Positions 8,760 to 17,474 of a stretch of 62,605 nt of DNA are shown here, piece by piece. Where the stretch lies: NCBI GenBank assembly GCA_902500695.1, contig CABVRQ010000009.1, forward strand, positions 1 to 62,605, read 5' to 3'. The translations under genes were made by a program, and so were the position numbers. The stretch comes from an uncultured Nitrospira sp. (lineage in GTDB: Bacteria; Nitrospirota; Nitrospiria; Nitrospirales; UBA8639). Under the pieces are notes generated by a model that was not told the DNA's origin, did no database searches, and was given only the letters and a program-made list of their open reading frames with translations. Positions within the stretch are counted from its first letter, which is position 1; each line of letters starts with the position of its first letter.

Positions 8760-9030
8760 ACTATTTTCCCTGGTGAGCTTCGTTGACTCCCTAAGGTGAT
8801 GAAGCGGGGAATTTTTACAATATTCAACAGTTCCTTGAATGGTGAATCTGTGCATATTTGCATGAAGCATGTCCCGCGCCTCCTCTGCCAATTTCACTAG
8901 GGAATGTCCTGATACTGCGTGAGCCGGGGAGCTTCGTTTATGGTGTGGGTGAATGGCGAAGGCCGGTTGGTGAGGTATCTTTTGGAACAGGTAACCCCGT
9001 GCCGGCCAACAATACCTGAAAAGCCATTTC

Positions 9031-9060
9031 TTGACAAAGCGGCTACGTCCCTCCTACATT
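9031..9060 (+). promoter_or_regulatory. Sigma-70-type promoter of the btuF riboswitch transcript
   Basis: TTGACA (9031-9036), an 18-base spacer and TACATT (9055-9060). Transcription would start near 9067, just before the first stem of the cobalamin riboswitch. The distance and the perfect -35 box make it the likely promoter of btuF-btuC-btuD. Confidence 0.6.
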
Positions 9061-9076
9061 CTCCAAAAACATACAC

Positions 9077-9238
9077 GGAAAGAATGATGGGAAACGGGTG
9101 CAATTCCCGCGCGGTCCCGCCGCTGTAACTGAGGACGAACCCCGCCAGAGCCACTGTCCGGATCTGATTGTAAAATTCGGATGGGAAGGCGCGGAAAGTA
9201 GGTTATTTACTCAGGAGCCAGAATACCTCATTCCTTCC
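9077..9238 (+). promoter_or_regulatory. Cobalamin riboswitch upstream of btuF
   Basis: The conserved cobalamin-riboswitch core is visible: GGGTGCAATTCCCGCGCGG, CCCGCCGCTGTAACTGAGGA, then the B12 box GAGCCACTG and a GGGAAGGCGCGGAAAG element. The ends can pair: GGAAAGAATGA (9077-9087) with TCATTCCTTCC (9228-9238), one mismatch, giving a P1 stem that fits the predicted transcription start. Adenosylcobalamin binding would repress btuF-btuC-btuD. Between the aptamer and the btuF start, CCTC near 9253 can pair with GAGG at the btuF ribosome-binding site, suggesting translational control (inference). This stretch, with the 8760-9030 spacer in which nothing else was seen, explains the long gap before btuF. 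Confidence 0.9.
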
Positions 9239-9277
9239 AAGACCAATGTTCCCTCGTGGGCTGGGGAAGTGGTGAGG

Positions 9278-10327
9278 ATGAAGAATCGGGTGCAATCCTC
9301 AAGGTTGAGTAAGCCTTGGGGATTTTTTATTTTGAGCATTAGTGTACGCCACATGGTCCTTGGAATCGTGGTCTGGTGCGCGATCTTCCAATTCGGGTTT
9401 TCGGGTGATGTGGTGTTGGCCTTTGATGGAGAGATGATGAAACGACGCCAACAGGGAATTTTGACCGGTATGCCCTTCATGGCCAATGTGGCTCCCCGCA
9501 CCTTTGTGGATGATCTTGGCCGCAAGCTCTATCTGGCCAATCCCCCTACGCGCATTGTTTCACTGGCTCCAAGTGTGACTGAAATTCTTTTTGCTATCGG
9601 GTTGAATGAGGAAATTGTCGGGGTCACCGAATTTTGCGATTTCCCTCCCGAGGCATTGGGTAAGCCGAAGGTGGGATATGCCACTCCCAATATTGAGATG
9701 ATTGTGGGACTTCAACCGCAATTGGTGCTGGCGCCCAGGTCGTTCCTGCGTGCCGATCTCCTCAACAAGCTGGAACAATTAAAAATTCCTACCTTTATTC
9801 TTGACGCGCATACGGTGGAAGACATTTTCGCTCACATTCAGTTATTGGGGCGTATGGTCGGCCATTCTGAAGAAGCGAATGCCAAAGCGGCTCTTATGCG
9901 GAAACAACTTGCCGGCTTGTCGAGCCGGTTGGTGGATCTGCCTCGCCCCTCATTGTTGTATATCTTGAATTCCTCACCATTGATCACGGTCGGGCCCGGG
10001 AGTTTTATTCATCGACTGATTGAGATGGCGGGTGGCAGAAATGCTGCTGAGCAAGCGATCGCTCCCTACCCGCGTCTGACAATGGAAGAAGTCTTACGGC
10101 AAAATCCGGATATCCTGTTGTTTCCGGTAGGGCGGCAGGAAGGAATTTCACAGGTGGAACAGGATTCATGGAAACGGTGGACGACGCTTGCAGCGGTGCA
10201 ACACGACAAGCTGTTTCAAGTTGATAGCGATCTTCTCAATCGTCCCGGTCCACGGATTCTTGAAGGGCTGAAATATTTGGTCAAAATTCTGCATCCGGAA
10301 GTGAGTCAGGATAACCTTCCCAATTGA
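9278..10327 (+). CDS. btuF: Cobalamin ABC transporter periplasmic binding protein
   Basis: Binds vitamin B12 in the periplasm and hands it to BtuC-BtuD. About 349 residues. The ATG at 9278 is chosen because it follows GGTGAGG and because the longer frame (from 9098) would begin inside the riboswitch. An N-terminal membrane/signal segment (MVLGIVVWCAIFQFGFSGDVVLAF) precedes the class-III binding-protein domain: RIVSLAPSVTEILFAIGLNE, VGVTEFCDFPPEA, NIEMIVGLQPQLVLA, LLGRMVG and PYPRLTMEEVLRQNPDILLFP, all typical of BtuF/FecB folds. The hydrophobic N-terminus is long, so the protein may stay membrane-anchored. First gene of btuF-btuC-btuD, under the riboswitch at 9077-9238. Confidence 0.9.
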   Translation: MKNRVQSSRLSKPWGFFILSISVRHMVLGIVVWCAIFQFGFSGDVVLAFDGEMMKRRQQGILTGMPFMANVAPRTFVDDLGRKLYLANPPTRIVSLAPSVTEILFAIGLNEEIVGVTEFCDFPPEALGKPKVGYATPNIEMIVGLQPQLVLAPRSFLRADLLNKLEQLKIPTFILDAHTVEDIFAHIQLLGRMVGHSEEANAKAALMRKQLAGLSSRLVDLPRPSLLYILNSSPLITVGPGSFIHRLIEMAGGRNAAEQAIAPYPRLTMEEVLRQNPDILLFPVGRQEGISQVEQDSWKRWTTLAAVQHDKLFQVDSDLLNRPGPRILEGLKYLVKILHPEVSQDNLPN

Positions 10328-10447
10328 GTTACCTTGAGGAGGATCATCCTGATCCGACAATGGCCAATACCCGACCGGTCGGTTCCTGGAGCCTGTTGCA
10401 CCATCGTGCTCACTGAATCTCAAAGATAAACCTTGTTTGTGAACCCC

Positions 10448-11590
10448 ATGGCAAAAGTTCCGCCACTGACCATTTCCCCATCGACAACAGATTCGACGGA
10501 GTGGGTACATGCTTCTCCGCCTTTGCCAATGCCGGCCTCCTCCTTACCGACGCTCACGATCCGTCGGTGGTGTGTGTGGGTGGGCCTATCGTTCTTGTTT
10601 GCGGTGGGGGCCCTTTGGGCCTGTCTTGGATTTGGGACCGAGTCTATTGCGTTCTCCCGGATTTGGTCCATTCTGTTTGGAGCATTCATGGGAAGAGAGC
10701 CGGTGACTATGGGGACGGATCCGGCATCAGTCATTCTGCTTCAGGTACGATTGCCCCGGCTGATATTGGCCTTTTTCGTTGGCGGCAGTCTGGCCATGGT
10801 TGGGGTCGCGCTCCAGGCCTTGTTGCGGAATCCCCTGGCTGATCCCTTTATCATCGGTATTTCCAGCGGCGCGGCGCTGGGCGCCGCTATTGCCATTTTG
10901 TTTGGCGTGGGAGTATCCGTGTGGAGCCTGTCGGCCTTGCCCGTGTGCGCCTTTGCGGGAGCCCTTCTGTCTTTGTTGATTATGTATCGTATTTCATCAG
11001 CGGGCACTGGATTCTCGATCTACACCCTGTTATTAGCCGGGGTGGTGTTGAATGCGATTTTTTCCGCGTTCATTATGTTCCTGACCAGTGTGGCCGATCC
11101 CAATCGGGCCTTCGGGATGTATGCCTGGTTGATGGGATCGTTAACCGGCCCGGATTTCTCCACCCTTGGGATTTTGTCTCTGTATTTAGGGGTGGGGTTG
11201 ATTGTGTTGGGGACACAAGCCCAGTCTTTAAATCTCTTGACCCTTGGCGAAGAAACAGCCCGATCGTTGGGGGTTGAAGTTGAGCGGGTCAAACAATTGG
11301 TGTTTGTCGCGTCAGCACTTTTGACAGGGGCGGTTGTGAGTTTTAGCGGAATTATCGGATTTGTCGGGCTGATCGTGCCACATGCCGTCCGCCTGGTCTT
11401 GTGTGCGGATCATCGACTCTTACTCCCGGTTGCCGGATTTGTGGGAGGCATATTTCTGATGCTGGCCGATACGGTGGCGCGAACCGTCTTGAGTCCGGGA
11501 GAATTTCCTGTCGGTGTGGTCACGGCGTTGGTGGGCGGTCCCGTATTCTTGTTTCTGCTGATGAATCGAAATATGCGTGTGGGAATGTGA
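10448..11590 (+). CDS. btuC: Cobalamin ABC transporter permease
   Basis: FecCD-family permease of about 380 residues. TTG at 10433, GTG at 10439 and ATG at 10448 are all in frame and none has a clear ribosome-binding site; the ATG is preferred. After a 35-residue polar N-terminus come about nine or ten hydrophobic helices. Family segments include LLQVRLPRLILAFFVGGSLA, GVALQALLRNPLADPFIIGI, SSGAALGAAIA, GEETARSLGVEVERVK and FSGIIGFVGLIVPHAVRLV, the last being the loop that contacts the ATPase. It overlaps btuD by one base (TGATG), so the two are translationally coupled. The gap from btuF (10328-10447) contains a 12-bp palindrome, CCGACCGGTCGG, at 10371-10382. Confidence 0.93.
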   Translation: MAKVPPLTISPSTTDSTEWVHASPPLPMPASSLPTLTIRRWCVWVGLSFLFAVGALWACLGFGTESIAFSRIWSILFGAFMGREPVTMGTDPASVILLQVRLPRLILAFFVGGSLAMVGVALQALLRNPLADPFIIGISSGAALGAAIAILFGVGVSVWSLSALPVCAFAGALLSLLIMYRISSAGTGFSIYTLLLAGVVLNAIFSAFIMFLTSVADPNRAFGMYAWLMGSLTGPDFSTLGILSLYLGVGLIVLGTQAQSLNLLTLGEETARSLGVEVERVKQLVFVASALLTGAVVSFSGIIGFVGLIVPHAVRLVLCADHRLLLPVAGFVGGIFLMLADTVARTVLSPGEFPVGVVTALVGGPVFLFLLMNRNMRVGM

Positions 11591-12420
11591 TGATGAAATC
11601 CGATCCTTTTATTGCCGGGCCGGCCTATGTGCTTCGAGATGTGACGTTTCGCTATGACACTCATTCCCGCGACACATCCGAATCGGTGCTGAAGAATCTC
11701 ACCTGCTCGATTGATTCGGGGAAGATTCTTGGCATTCTTGGTCCGAACGGGTCCGGGAAAAGTACCTTACTCAAGCTTCTTGCCCGTGTCCTGCGTCAAG
11801 GCTCCGGCACGATTGAGTTATTCGGGAATCCCTTTTCCCTTCTATCCCAGGCGGAGGTGGCCAGGCGAGTAGCGTTGGTTCCGCAGGAGACCATGCAGAT
11901 TTTCCCCTTTACCATCGCAGAAATGGTTCTCATGGGACGCTTTCCTCATCATCGGGGTTGGGGAGGCTGGCATTGGGAGGATTCTGACGACTGGCGAATC
12001 GCGCATCAGGCTATGGAAGAGTTGGATGTCACGCACCTGGGATCCAGGCTGGTTACGGATGTGTCGGGAGGGGAACGTCAGCGGGCAGTGATTGCGCGTG
12101 CCCTGACTCAGGAGCCACAGATATTACTTTTGGATGAGCCTACCGCTTTTTTGGATTTGCACCATCAGTTGGATATTGCGCGAATTCTTCGGCGGCTGAA
12201 TAGGGAGCGTGGCCTAACGGTGATTTTGGTGTCTCATGATTTGAATCTGGCTAGTCAATACTGTGATCGCCTGATGTTGTTACACCATGGACAGGTTGTG
12301 GAGATGGGATCTCCTTTAGAAGTCCTGCGTCCTGATTTATTGGAATCGGTTTACGGCTGCCCGGTCCTGGTAGATGGTCATCCTCAATCAGGATTACCCC
12401 GGGTATCGTTGCCGGTGTAA
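11590..12420 (+). CDS. btuD: Cobalamin ABC transporter ATP-binding protein
   Basis: ATPase of the B12 importer, about 276 residues. The ATG at 11590 overlaps the btuC stop by one base; the frame is open back to 11401 but that part is a shadow of btuC. It carries Walker A (LGPNGSGKSTLLKLL), Q-loop (VPQETMQIF), the signature VSGGERQRAVIARAL, Walker B (ILLLDEPTAFLDLHHQ) and the switch histidine (VILVSHDLNLASQYCD). The length and VLRPDLLESVYG near the end match FepC/BtuD-type ATPases. It couples ATP hydrolysis to B12 uptake with btuC and btuF. Confidence 0.93.
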   Translation: MMKSDPFIAGPAYVLRDVTFRYDTHSRDTSESVLKNLTCSIDSGKILGILGPNGSGKSTLLKLLARVLRQGSGTIELFGNPFSLLSQAEVARRVALVPQETMQIFPFTIAEMVLMGRFPHHRGWGGWHWEDSDDWRIAHQAMEELDVTHLGSRLVTDVSGGERQRAVIARALTQEPQILLLDEPTAFLDLHHQLDIARILRRLNRERGLTVILVSHDLNLASQYCDRLMLLHHGQVVEMGSPLEVLRPDLLESVYGCPVLVDGHPQSGLPRVSLPV

Positions 12421-12454
12421 AAGGGTGAAGCAAGGAAGTGTTCTGGGATGTGTT

Positions 12455-12660
12455 GGGTGTCGGTATCGGTATTAACCATTTAACAAAGGAGTAGGGTAAT
12501 TTAAAGGAAAAACGACGGTTGTGACGGGGAAGCTGGTGTAAATCCAGCACGGTGCCGCCACTGTAAGCGGGGAGTAATTCTGCAAGAGTCCATTGTGGAC
12601 CTGGTGTCCATGAGAAGGCGCAGAAACGCGATGATCCGCAAGTCAGGATACCCGACAGTC
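12455..12660 (+). promoter_or_regulatory. Cobalamin riboswitch upstream of btuB
   Basis: A second cobalamin riboswitch. Core elements are GGTGTAAATCCAGCACGG, GTGCCGCCACTGTAAGCGGGGAG, a B12-box-like region with AGAGTCCATTG, and GAGAAGGCGCAGAAACGCGATG. The ends pair as TGTCGG-TATC (about 12458-12466) with GATA-CCCGACA (about 12647-12658). Downstream, CCCTTCG...CGAAAGGG (about 12677-12694) forms a hairpin whose 3' side merges into the btuB ribosome-binding site GGGAGG, suggesting ligand-dependent blocking of translation. It lies between btuD and btuB with no obvious separate promoter. Confidence 0.93.
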
Positions 12661-12703
12661 GGTCTCTTCCATAAAACCCCTTCGTGCGAAAGGGAGGTGG
12701 ATC

Positions 12704-14731
12704 ATGTTTTCAGGAATTCTGCGTTCGTGTGTTCTTGTCGTAGGTTTTCGAAATTTGGGATTGCTCGTCATATCCCTATTCTTTCCAACCATTGTTGCGG
12801 CAGCGGATCCTCAAGATTCCCAGCCTGTCACGGAATTAGACCCCATGGTCGTCACGGCGACGAAAACTCCTGTGCCTCTGACTCAAACCACGAGTGCAGT
12901 TGAAGTCATTACGGAAGAAGATATGCAGCGCCGGCAGAGCCGAACGCTTGTGGATGCAATCAGTTTGAGTCAAGGTGTGGCGACGTTTTCCTCGGGTGGA
13001 CCGGGTTCCAACAATACGGTTCGGATTCGTGGAGGGAGTTCGGCTCAAACGTTGGTGCTCATTGATGGAGCCATAGTGAACAGTGCGACACTCGGGGAAT
13101 TTAATTTCGGCACGATGACCACGGACAATATCGAGTCCGTGACTGTCCTCCGTGGGGCGCAGAGCATGCTGTGGGGTTCTGACGCTGCCGGTGGCGTCGT
13201 CGACATTCGAACCAAGCGCGGTACCGGTGATCCGGTTGCCAGAATCTTTTCAGAATATGGATCGTTTAATTCGATTCGAGAAGGAGGGAGTTTTGCCGGA
13301 CAAATGGGACCGGTAGATTTTACTGCCACCTTGACGCGGTGGGATATGACCAAGTTTTCTTCGGTCAATTATCGGCGAGGGGCAACCGAACGGGATGCGT
13401 TTCGCAATTGGCAGGCGTCTTCGTTGTTAGGGGTGAAGGGGCCGTGGGACGGGCGGTTGGAATTGGCGTTCCGGTGGATCAATAACGATATCGATCTCGA
13501 TAATCCCAGTACATTCGGCGGTCCCTTCGATGTGTTCAAAGCGAAGTCCACCGGGGAACAATTTATCTATAGCGGGAGTTATCATCAACCGATCACTGAC
13601 TGGTGGGACCAGAAGGTGACCCTCGCTCATGCCCAGGAATCGTTAATCACTCAGGCCGGGGATATTCAACGTAGCATTATCACAGGGTTGGAGGATGTAC
13701 CCGGTGCGTTTAACAATTCAGATATTCGAACAAAGAGTAATCGGATTGAATGGCAGAGTAATTTTAAAATCGGGAAGCCTCTTCTTCTGACCGTTGGCTA
13801 TCAATTCAGACAACAACGCGGAGAAAATAAAGGCACGTTTTCTGAAAAAACGCTCTCAAGCAATGCCGGATTTGCCCAGCTCCAATTGAACCTGTTTGAC
13901 CGGTTTTTTGCCACTGGGGGATTCCGACAGGATTCCTATAATTCGTTCGGTGATGCGACGACCTATCGTGTGACGGGAGGGTATCTTCTCAAAGAAACCG
14001 GCACGAAACTCCGGACCAGTTATGCCACCGGATTTCGAGCTCCAACGATTAATGAATTGTTTTTTCCCAATTTCGGAAACCCGAATCTTAAGCCCGAAAA
14101 AAGTCAAAGCTTCGATATCGGGATTGATCAAACATTTTGGGACAAGCGCGTGGCCTTGAGTGGGGGGTATTTCTGGAACCGCTATCGGCAACTTATTGTC
14201 ACGGCGTTTGACCCTGCAGGCTGTGCATCATTATCACCTTTCGGGTTTTGCGCGCAGAATCTCGGGTCTGCGAAAAGTCAGGGATGGGAGGGAAGTGCCA
14301 AGCTGGTCCTGGCTGAAGGGCTGCCATATATGAAGTTGCTGGATCTTCAGGGACAATATACCTATACAATTACGAGAGACCTGGAGACGGGGGCCCGGCT
14401 GCCTCGCTGGCCGGTTCATCAAGGCAGCGTCGTGTTGACCTATCAACCCATCGCTCCGTTGAGTATGACCACGACGTTCCGGTATGTGGGTTCCCGCTAT
14501 AACACGACCGGCGACCAACAGCGACTCCCGGATTTTTACCTCATCAATCTTGCGGCCTCTTATGACATTACACCGTCCCTACAAGGATATGTGCGGGTGG
14601 ATAATATTCTGAATCGCCATTATGAAGAAGTGCTGTACTTTGGAACGCCGGTACGGTCGGTATTCGGTGGCATTCGAGTGACGTTTGATCTTCCCGTGTC
14701 AAAATCTTCTGATTCCTCGGACAACACATGA
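12704..14731 (+). CDS. btuB: TonB-dependent outer-membrane cobalamin receptor
   Basis: A 675-residue outer-membrane barrel that takes up cobalamin using TonB energy. The start at 12704 has GGGAGG 7 bases upstream. There is an N-terminal signal peptide, then a TonB box (PMVVTATKTP) and a plug domain: EVITEEDMQRRQSRTLVDAI, QGVATFSSGGPGSNNTVRIRG, TLVLIDGAIVNSA, ESVTVLRGAQSMLWGSDAAGGVVDI. A barrel with GFRAPTINELFFPNFGNPNLKPEKSQ follows and ends in an aromatic-type beta strand (GGIRVTFDLPV...). The preceding cobalamin riboswitch and the neighbouring btuFCD genes make B12 or cobinamide the likely cargo. Its stop overlaps the cbiA start (ATGA). Confidence 0.95.
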   Translation: MFSGILRSCVLVVGFRNLGLLVISLFFPTIVAAADPQDSQPVTELDPMVVTATKTPVPLTQTTSAVEVITEEDMQRRQSRTLVDAISLSQGVATFSSGGPGSNNTVRIRGGSSAQTLVLIDGAIVNSATLGEFNFGTMTTDNIESVTVLRGAQSMLWGSDAAGGVVDIRTKRGTGDPVARIFSEYGSFNSIREGGSFAGQMGPVDFTATLTRWDMTKFSSVNYRRGATERDAFRNWQASSLLGVKGPWDGRLELAFRWINNDIDLDNPSTFGGPFDVFKAKSTGEQFIYSGSYHQPITDWWDQKVTLAHAQESLITQAGDIQRSIITGLEDVPGAFNNSDIRTKSNRIEWQSNFKIGKPLLLTVGYQFRQQRGENKGTFSEKTLSSNAGFAQLQLNLFDRFFATGGFRQDSYNSFGDATTYRVTGGYLLKETGTKLRTSYATGFRAPTINELFFPNFGNPNLKPEKSQSFDIGIDQTFWDKRVALSGGYFWNRYRQLIVTAFDPAGCASLSPFGFCAQNLGSAKSQGWEGSAKLVLAEGLPYMKLLDLQGQYTYTITRDLETGARLPRWPVHQGSVVLTYQPIAPLSMTTTFRYVGSRYNTTGDQQRLPDFYLINLAASYDITPSLQGYVRVDNILNRHYEEVLYFGTPVRSVFGGIRVTFDLPVSKSSDSSDNT

Positions 14732-16125
14732 GCTATCCTAGATTGGTCATTGCGGGCACGCATAGCGGAGTGGGCAAAACGACGGTGACATTGGCGCTCC
14801 TGTCGGCTTTTCGAGCTCAGGGGCGCACGGTTCAACCGTTTAAAGTCGGTCCGGACTTCATTGATCCAGGGCATCATCAATTAGCTTGCGGACGAGAATC
14901 CAGAAATGTGGATGGGTGGATGCTCGGACCAGTGGTGAATCGACGCATTTTTCAAGAGGCGGCCTCCGGTGCCGACCTCTCGATTATCGAAGGGATGATG
15001 GGGCTGTTTGATGGAAGTTCCCCGGTCAACGCCACGGGAAGTACTGCCGACATGGCTCATCAACTGCATGCGCCGATCCTCCTGGTCGTGGATGGGAGTG
15101 CCATGGCCCGCTCGGCCGCTGCGATGGTGTATGGCTATGCCAATTTCGACTCGTCGTTGAATATCGTCGGGGTGATTTTTAATCGTCTGAACAGTGAAGG
15201 CCATTACCTGTTATTAAAGGAAGCTGTAGAACAGGGAACCCGTATTCCGGTTGTGGGCTATCTCCGCGCTGATTTGGACGTGACCATTCCTGATCGCCAT
15301 TTGGGACTACGGACGGCAATGGAAGGATCGGAGACCGAATTATATGCCAGGCTTGGTCAACTGGCTTCCACAACGATCGATTTGGTTTGCGTTGAACAGT
15401 TAGCTCAGGCCGGTTCTGAAATGTTCGTCACGAATTCTGGTATTGCGGCTGAGGACCCGAGGCCGTTGACTCGATCCGTGAGAGTCGGGGTAGCTTTTGA
15501 TCAGGCTTTTTGTTTTTATTATCCGGAGAATCTCCAACTCCTTGAAAAGGCGGGTGGGGAGTTGGTCCGGTTTTCTCCCATGAAGGATTCGTCACTTCCT
15601 GATGTGGATCTGGTGTATCTGGGAGGAGGGTATCCGGAAATCTACGCGGAAGTGTTACAACGAAACAGTGCCATGCGTCAGTCCATTCAGGCATTTGCGG
15701 CACGGGGTGGAGTGGTCTATGCCGAATGTGGCGGTTTGATGTATCTGGCAAAAACCCTCAGAGATTTTGATGGAAGTGATTATGACATGGTTGGAGTGAT
15801 CCCGGCTGAAACGGCGATGAGCCGGACAACCATGACCTTGGGGTATCGTGAGTTGACTGTGACTCGCGGAGGACCTCTTGGGGACGAGGGAGTACGGATT
15901 CGTGGGCATGAGTTTCACTACTCAACGCTTCACCCCAAGGGAGATCTGGACTATCTCGGCCATCTCACCGATGCGCAGGGACGGGACCGTGGAGGGGATG
16001 GCATTACGGTAGGGAATGTCATCGCCCTGTATACGCATTTACATTTTTCCAGTCACCCTCATGTCCCTGCGGCTTTGGTCGAAGCGGCAAGGGGTGAAGC
16101 TGCGATGAGAGGGAATAGGCGATGA
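14728..16125 (+). CDS. cbiA: Cobyrinic acid a,c-diamide synthase
   Basis: Glutamine- and ATP-dependent amidation of the a and c carboxylates of cobyrinic acid (CbiA/CobB). 465 residues; the ATG overlaps the btuB stop (ATGA). The N-terminal domain has GTHSGVGKTTVTLALL, QPFKVGPDFIDPGHH, IIEGMMGLFDGSS and VVDGSAMARSAAAM. The C-terminal glutaminase domain has VDLVYLGGGYPEIYAE, the Cys motif YAECGGLMYLAKTL and the histidine region RGHEFHYSTL. The motifs PGYPE-like and ECGG are intact. It is the first biosynthetic gene behind the btuB riboswitch and is followed directly by the adenosyltransferase cobO. Confidence 0.96.
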   Translation: MSYPRLVIAGTHSGVGKTTVTLALLSAFRAQGRTVQPFKVGPDFIDPGHHQLACGRESRNVDGWMLGPVVNRRIFQEAASGADLSIIEGMMGLFDGSSPVNATGSTADMAHQLHAPILLVVDGSAMARSAAAMVYGYANFDSSLNIVGVIFNRLNSEGHYLLLKEAVEQGTRIPVVGYLRADLDVTIPDRHLGLRTAMEGSETELYARLGQLASTTIDLVCVEQLAQAGSEMFVTNSGIAAEDPRPLTRSVRVGVAFDQAFCFYYPENLQLLEKAGGELVRFSPMKDSSLPDVDLVYLGGGYPEIYAEVLQRNSAMRQSIQAFAARGGVVYAECGGLMYLAKTLRDFDGSDYDMVGVIPAETAMSRTTMTLGYRELTVTRGGPLGDEGVRIRGHEFHYSTLHPKGDLDYLGHLTDAQGRDRGGDGITVGNVIALYTHLHFSSHPHVPAALVEAARGEAAMRGNRR

Positions 16126-16718
16126 GCGATCAAATGCATCAGGCTCGCATGGAACGGTTGAAAGCTTCTGTGGATCGACGAATTGCCGCGGCACAGGAAG
16201 AAAAGGGTTTATTGATCGTCTACACCGGTGCAGGCAAAGGCAAAACCACTGCGGCATTGGGCATGGCCATCCGATGCCTCGGACATGGCATGAATGTGGC
16301 GGTGGTGCAATTTATCAAAGGGGCCATTGATACTGCAGAAGAGCGCATCCTGAAAAGCTTTGGAAGCCAGGTGGTCTTCCTTCGAGTGGGTGAGGGGTAT
16401 ACTTGGGAAACCCAGGATCGTGAACGGGATGCACAGGTGGCTCAAGAGGCTTGGGCGGGAGTTGAAAGAATGCTTCAGGATCCACAGTTTGGCATGGTCA
16501 TTCTGGACGAATTGAATATCGCGATCCATCATGAATATGTCTCGCTTGAACAAGTCCTGATGGCGGTGGGTCAGCGTCCTCCCGGACTGCATGTGGTCAT
16601 GACCGGGCGGGGGGCGAAACCGGAACTCATTGAAGCCGCTGACCTGGTTTCGGAAATGAAGATGATTAAGCATCCCTTTCGCAAAGGCATCAAGGCTCAA
16701 AAAGGAGTCGAATTTTGA
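16122..16718 (+). CDS. cobO: Cob(I)alamin adenosyltransferase, BtuR/CobO type
   Basis: Transfers the adenosyl group of ATP to cob(I)alamin or cob(I)yrinic acid a,c-diamide. 198 residues; ATG overlaps the cbiA stop and is preceded by GAGAGGG. P-loop GAGKGKTTAALGMAIR (about residues 32-47), then VVQFIKGAIDTAEE, FGMVILDELNIAIHH, VVMTGRGAKPELIEAADLV and the canonical C-terminus HPFRKGIKAQKGVEF. A second, unrelated adenosyltransferase (PduO type) lies 1.5 kb downstream. Its stop overlaps the TTG start of bluB. Confidence 0.96.
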   Translation: MSDQMHQARMERLKASVDRRIAAAQEEKGLLIVYTGAGKGKTTAALGMAIRCLGHGMNVAVVQFIKGAIDTAEERILKSFGSQVVFLRVGEGYTWETQDRERDAQVAQEAWAGVERMLQDPQFGMVILDELNIAIHHEYVSLEQVLMAVGQRPPGLHVVMTGRGAKPELIEAADLVSEMKMIKHPFRKGIKAQKGVEF

Positions 16719-17470
16719 AACAGACGATCTCTCAATCCCCCGGCGACTTTTCCGTTGAAGAGCGGGAAGCCGTCTATCGGGCTATTTTCGAACGGAGAGA
16801 TGTTCGCAGGGATTTCCTTTCTGATTCGATTCCCGAGGACATTCTTCAACGATTGTTGTTGGCCTCTCATCATGCGGGTTCCGTGGGTTTTATGCAGCCA
16901 TGGGATTTTTTGGTCATTCGTCACCCCGAGACTAAACAAGCCGTTAAAGACCTCTTTCTTCAGGCAAATGAAGAGGCGGCTCTTCGGTATGAAGGACCGA
17001 AAGCCGATCTGTACCGTGGGCTCAAGCTGGAAGGCATTCAGGAAGCTCCCGTCAATATCTGTGTGACCTGTTCCCGTGACCGGGGTGGCCCAGCCGTTTT
17101 AGGTCGTGCCACTGCGCCCGAGACCGATTTGTATAGTACATGCTGCGCCATTCAAAACCTCTGGCTTGCGGCACGGGCCGAAGGAATTGGGGTAGGCTGG
17201 GTTTCTATTCTCGAATATGATCTCTTGAAGAAGGTCTTAGGCATACCTCAAGACGTATGGGTCGTTGCCTATTTGTGTGTCGGATATGTGAAGGGTTTTG
17301 CTCATCAACCGGATCTTGAAAAAGCAGGATGGCGCAAACGCATGCCACTTGAGGAACTTGTGCATTATGAGAGATGGGGAACGCGTAGCAGTGATAAATC
17401 CGGCCCGTCCGGTCCTGACCCCAAGACTAATAAGCCTTCTATTCTATCCTTAGAGTCTACGGGGGAATAA
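16715..17470 (+). CDS. bluB: 5,6-dimethylbenzimidazole synthase
   Basis: Flavin-dependent enzyme that cleaves reduced FMN with oxygen to form 5,6-dimethylbenzimidazole, the lower ligand of B12. 251 residues from a TTG start that overlaps the cobO stop (TTGA). The nitroreductase-like fold shows RDVRRDFLSDSIPEDILQRLL, LASHHAGSVGFMQPWDFLVI, CVTCSRDRGGPAVLGR, YSTCCAIQNLWLAARAEGIG and GWVSILEYDLLKKVLGIP, all typical of BluB rather than general nitroreductases. The last 25 residues are a polar, low-complexity tail outside the usual family length. The enzyme needs oxygen, so aerobic B12 lower-ligand synthesis is expected. Confidence 0.95.
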   Translation: MKQTISQSPGDFSVEEREAVYRAIFERRDVRRDFLSDSIPEDILQRLLLASHHAGSVGFMQPWDFLVIRHPETKQAVKDLFLQANEEAALRYEGPKADLYRGLKLEGIQEAPVNICVTCSRDRGGPAVLGRATAPETDLYSTCCAIQNLWLAARAEGIGVGWVSILEYDLLKKVLGIPQDVWVVAYLCVGYVKGFAHQPDLEKAGWRKRMPLEELVHYERWGTRSSDKSGPSGPDPKTNKPSILSLESTGE

Positions 17471-17474
17471 TGCG

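Noticed and set aside
8604..8897. Minus-strand ORF covering repeat copy A
   Set aside because: Its only conserved part is the repeat itself, and it overlaps the yihY-family end; no start signal.
9098..9277. Extended N-terminus of btuF
   Set aside because: This part of the frame is the cobalamin riboswitch; the ATG at 9278 has a ribosome-binding site and fits the family length.
10371..10382. 12-bp palindrome CCGACCGGTCGG between btuF and btuC
   Set aside because: Could be an operator or small hairpin, but a single short palindrome with no second copy or adjacent regulator is not enough.
12595..12903. Plus-strand ORF of 102 codons at the btuB leader
   Set aside because: It overlaps the riboswitch and the btuB start in another frame.
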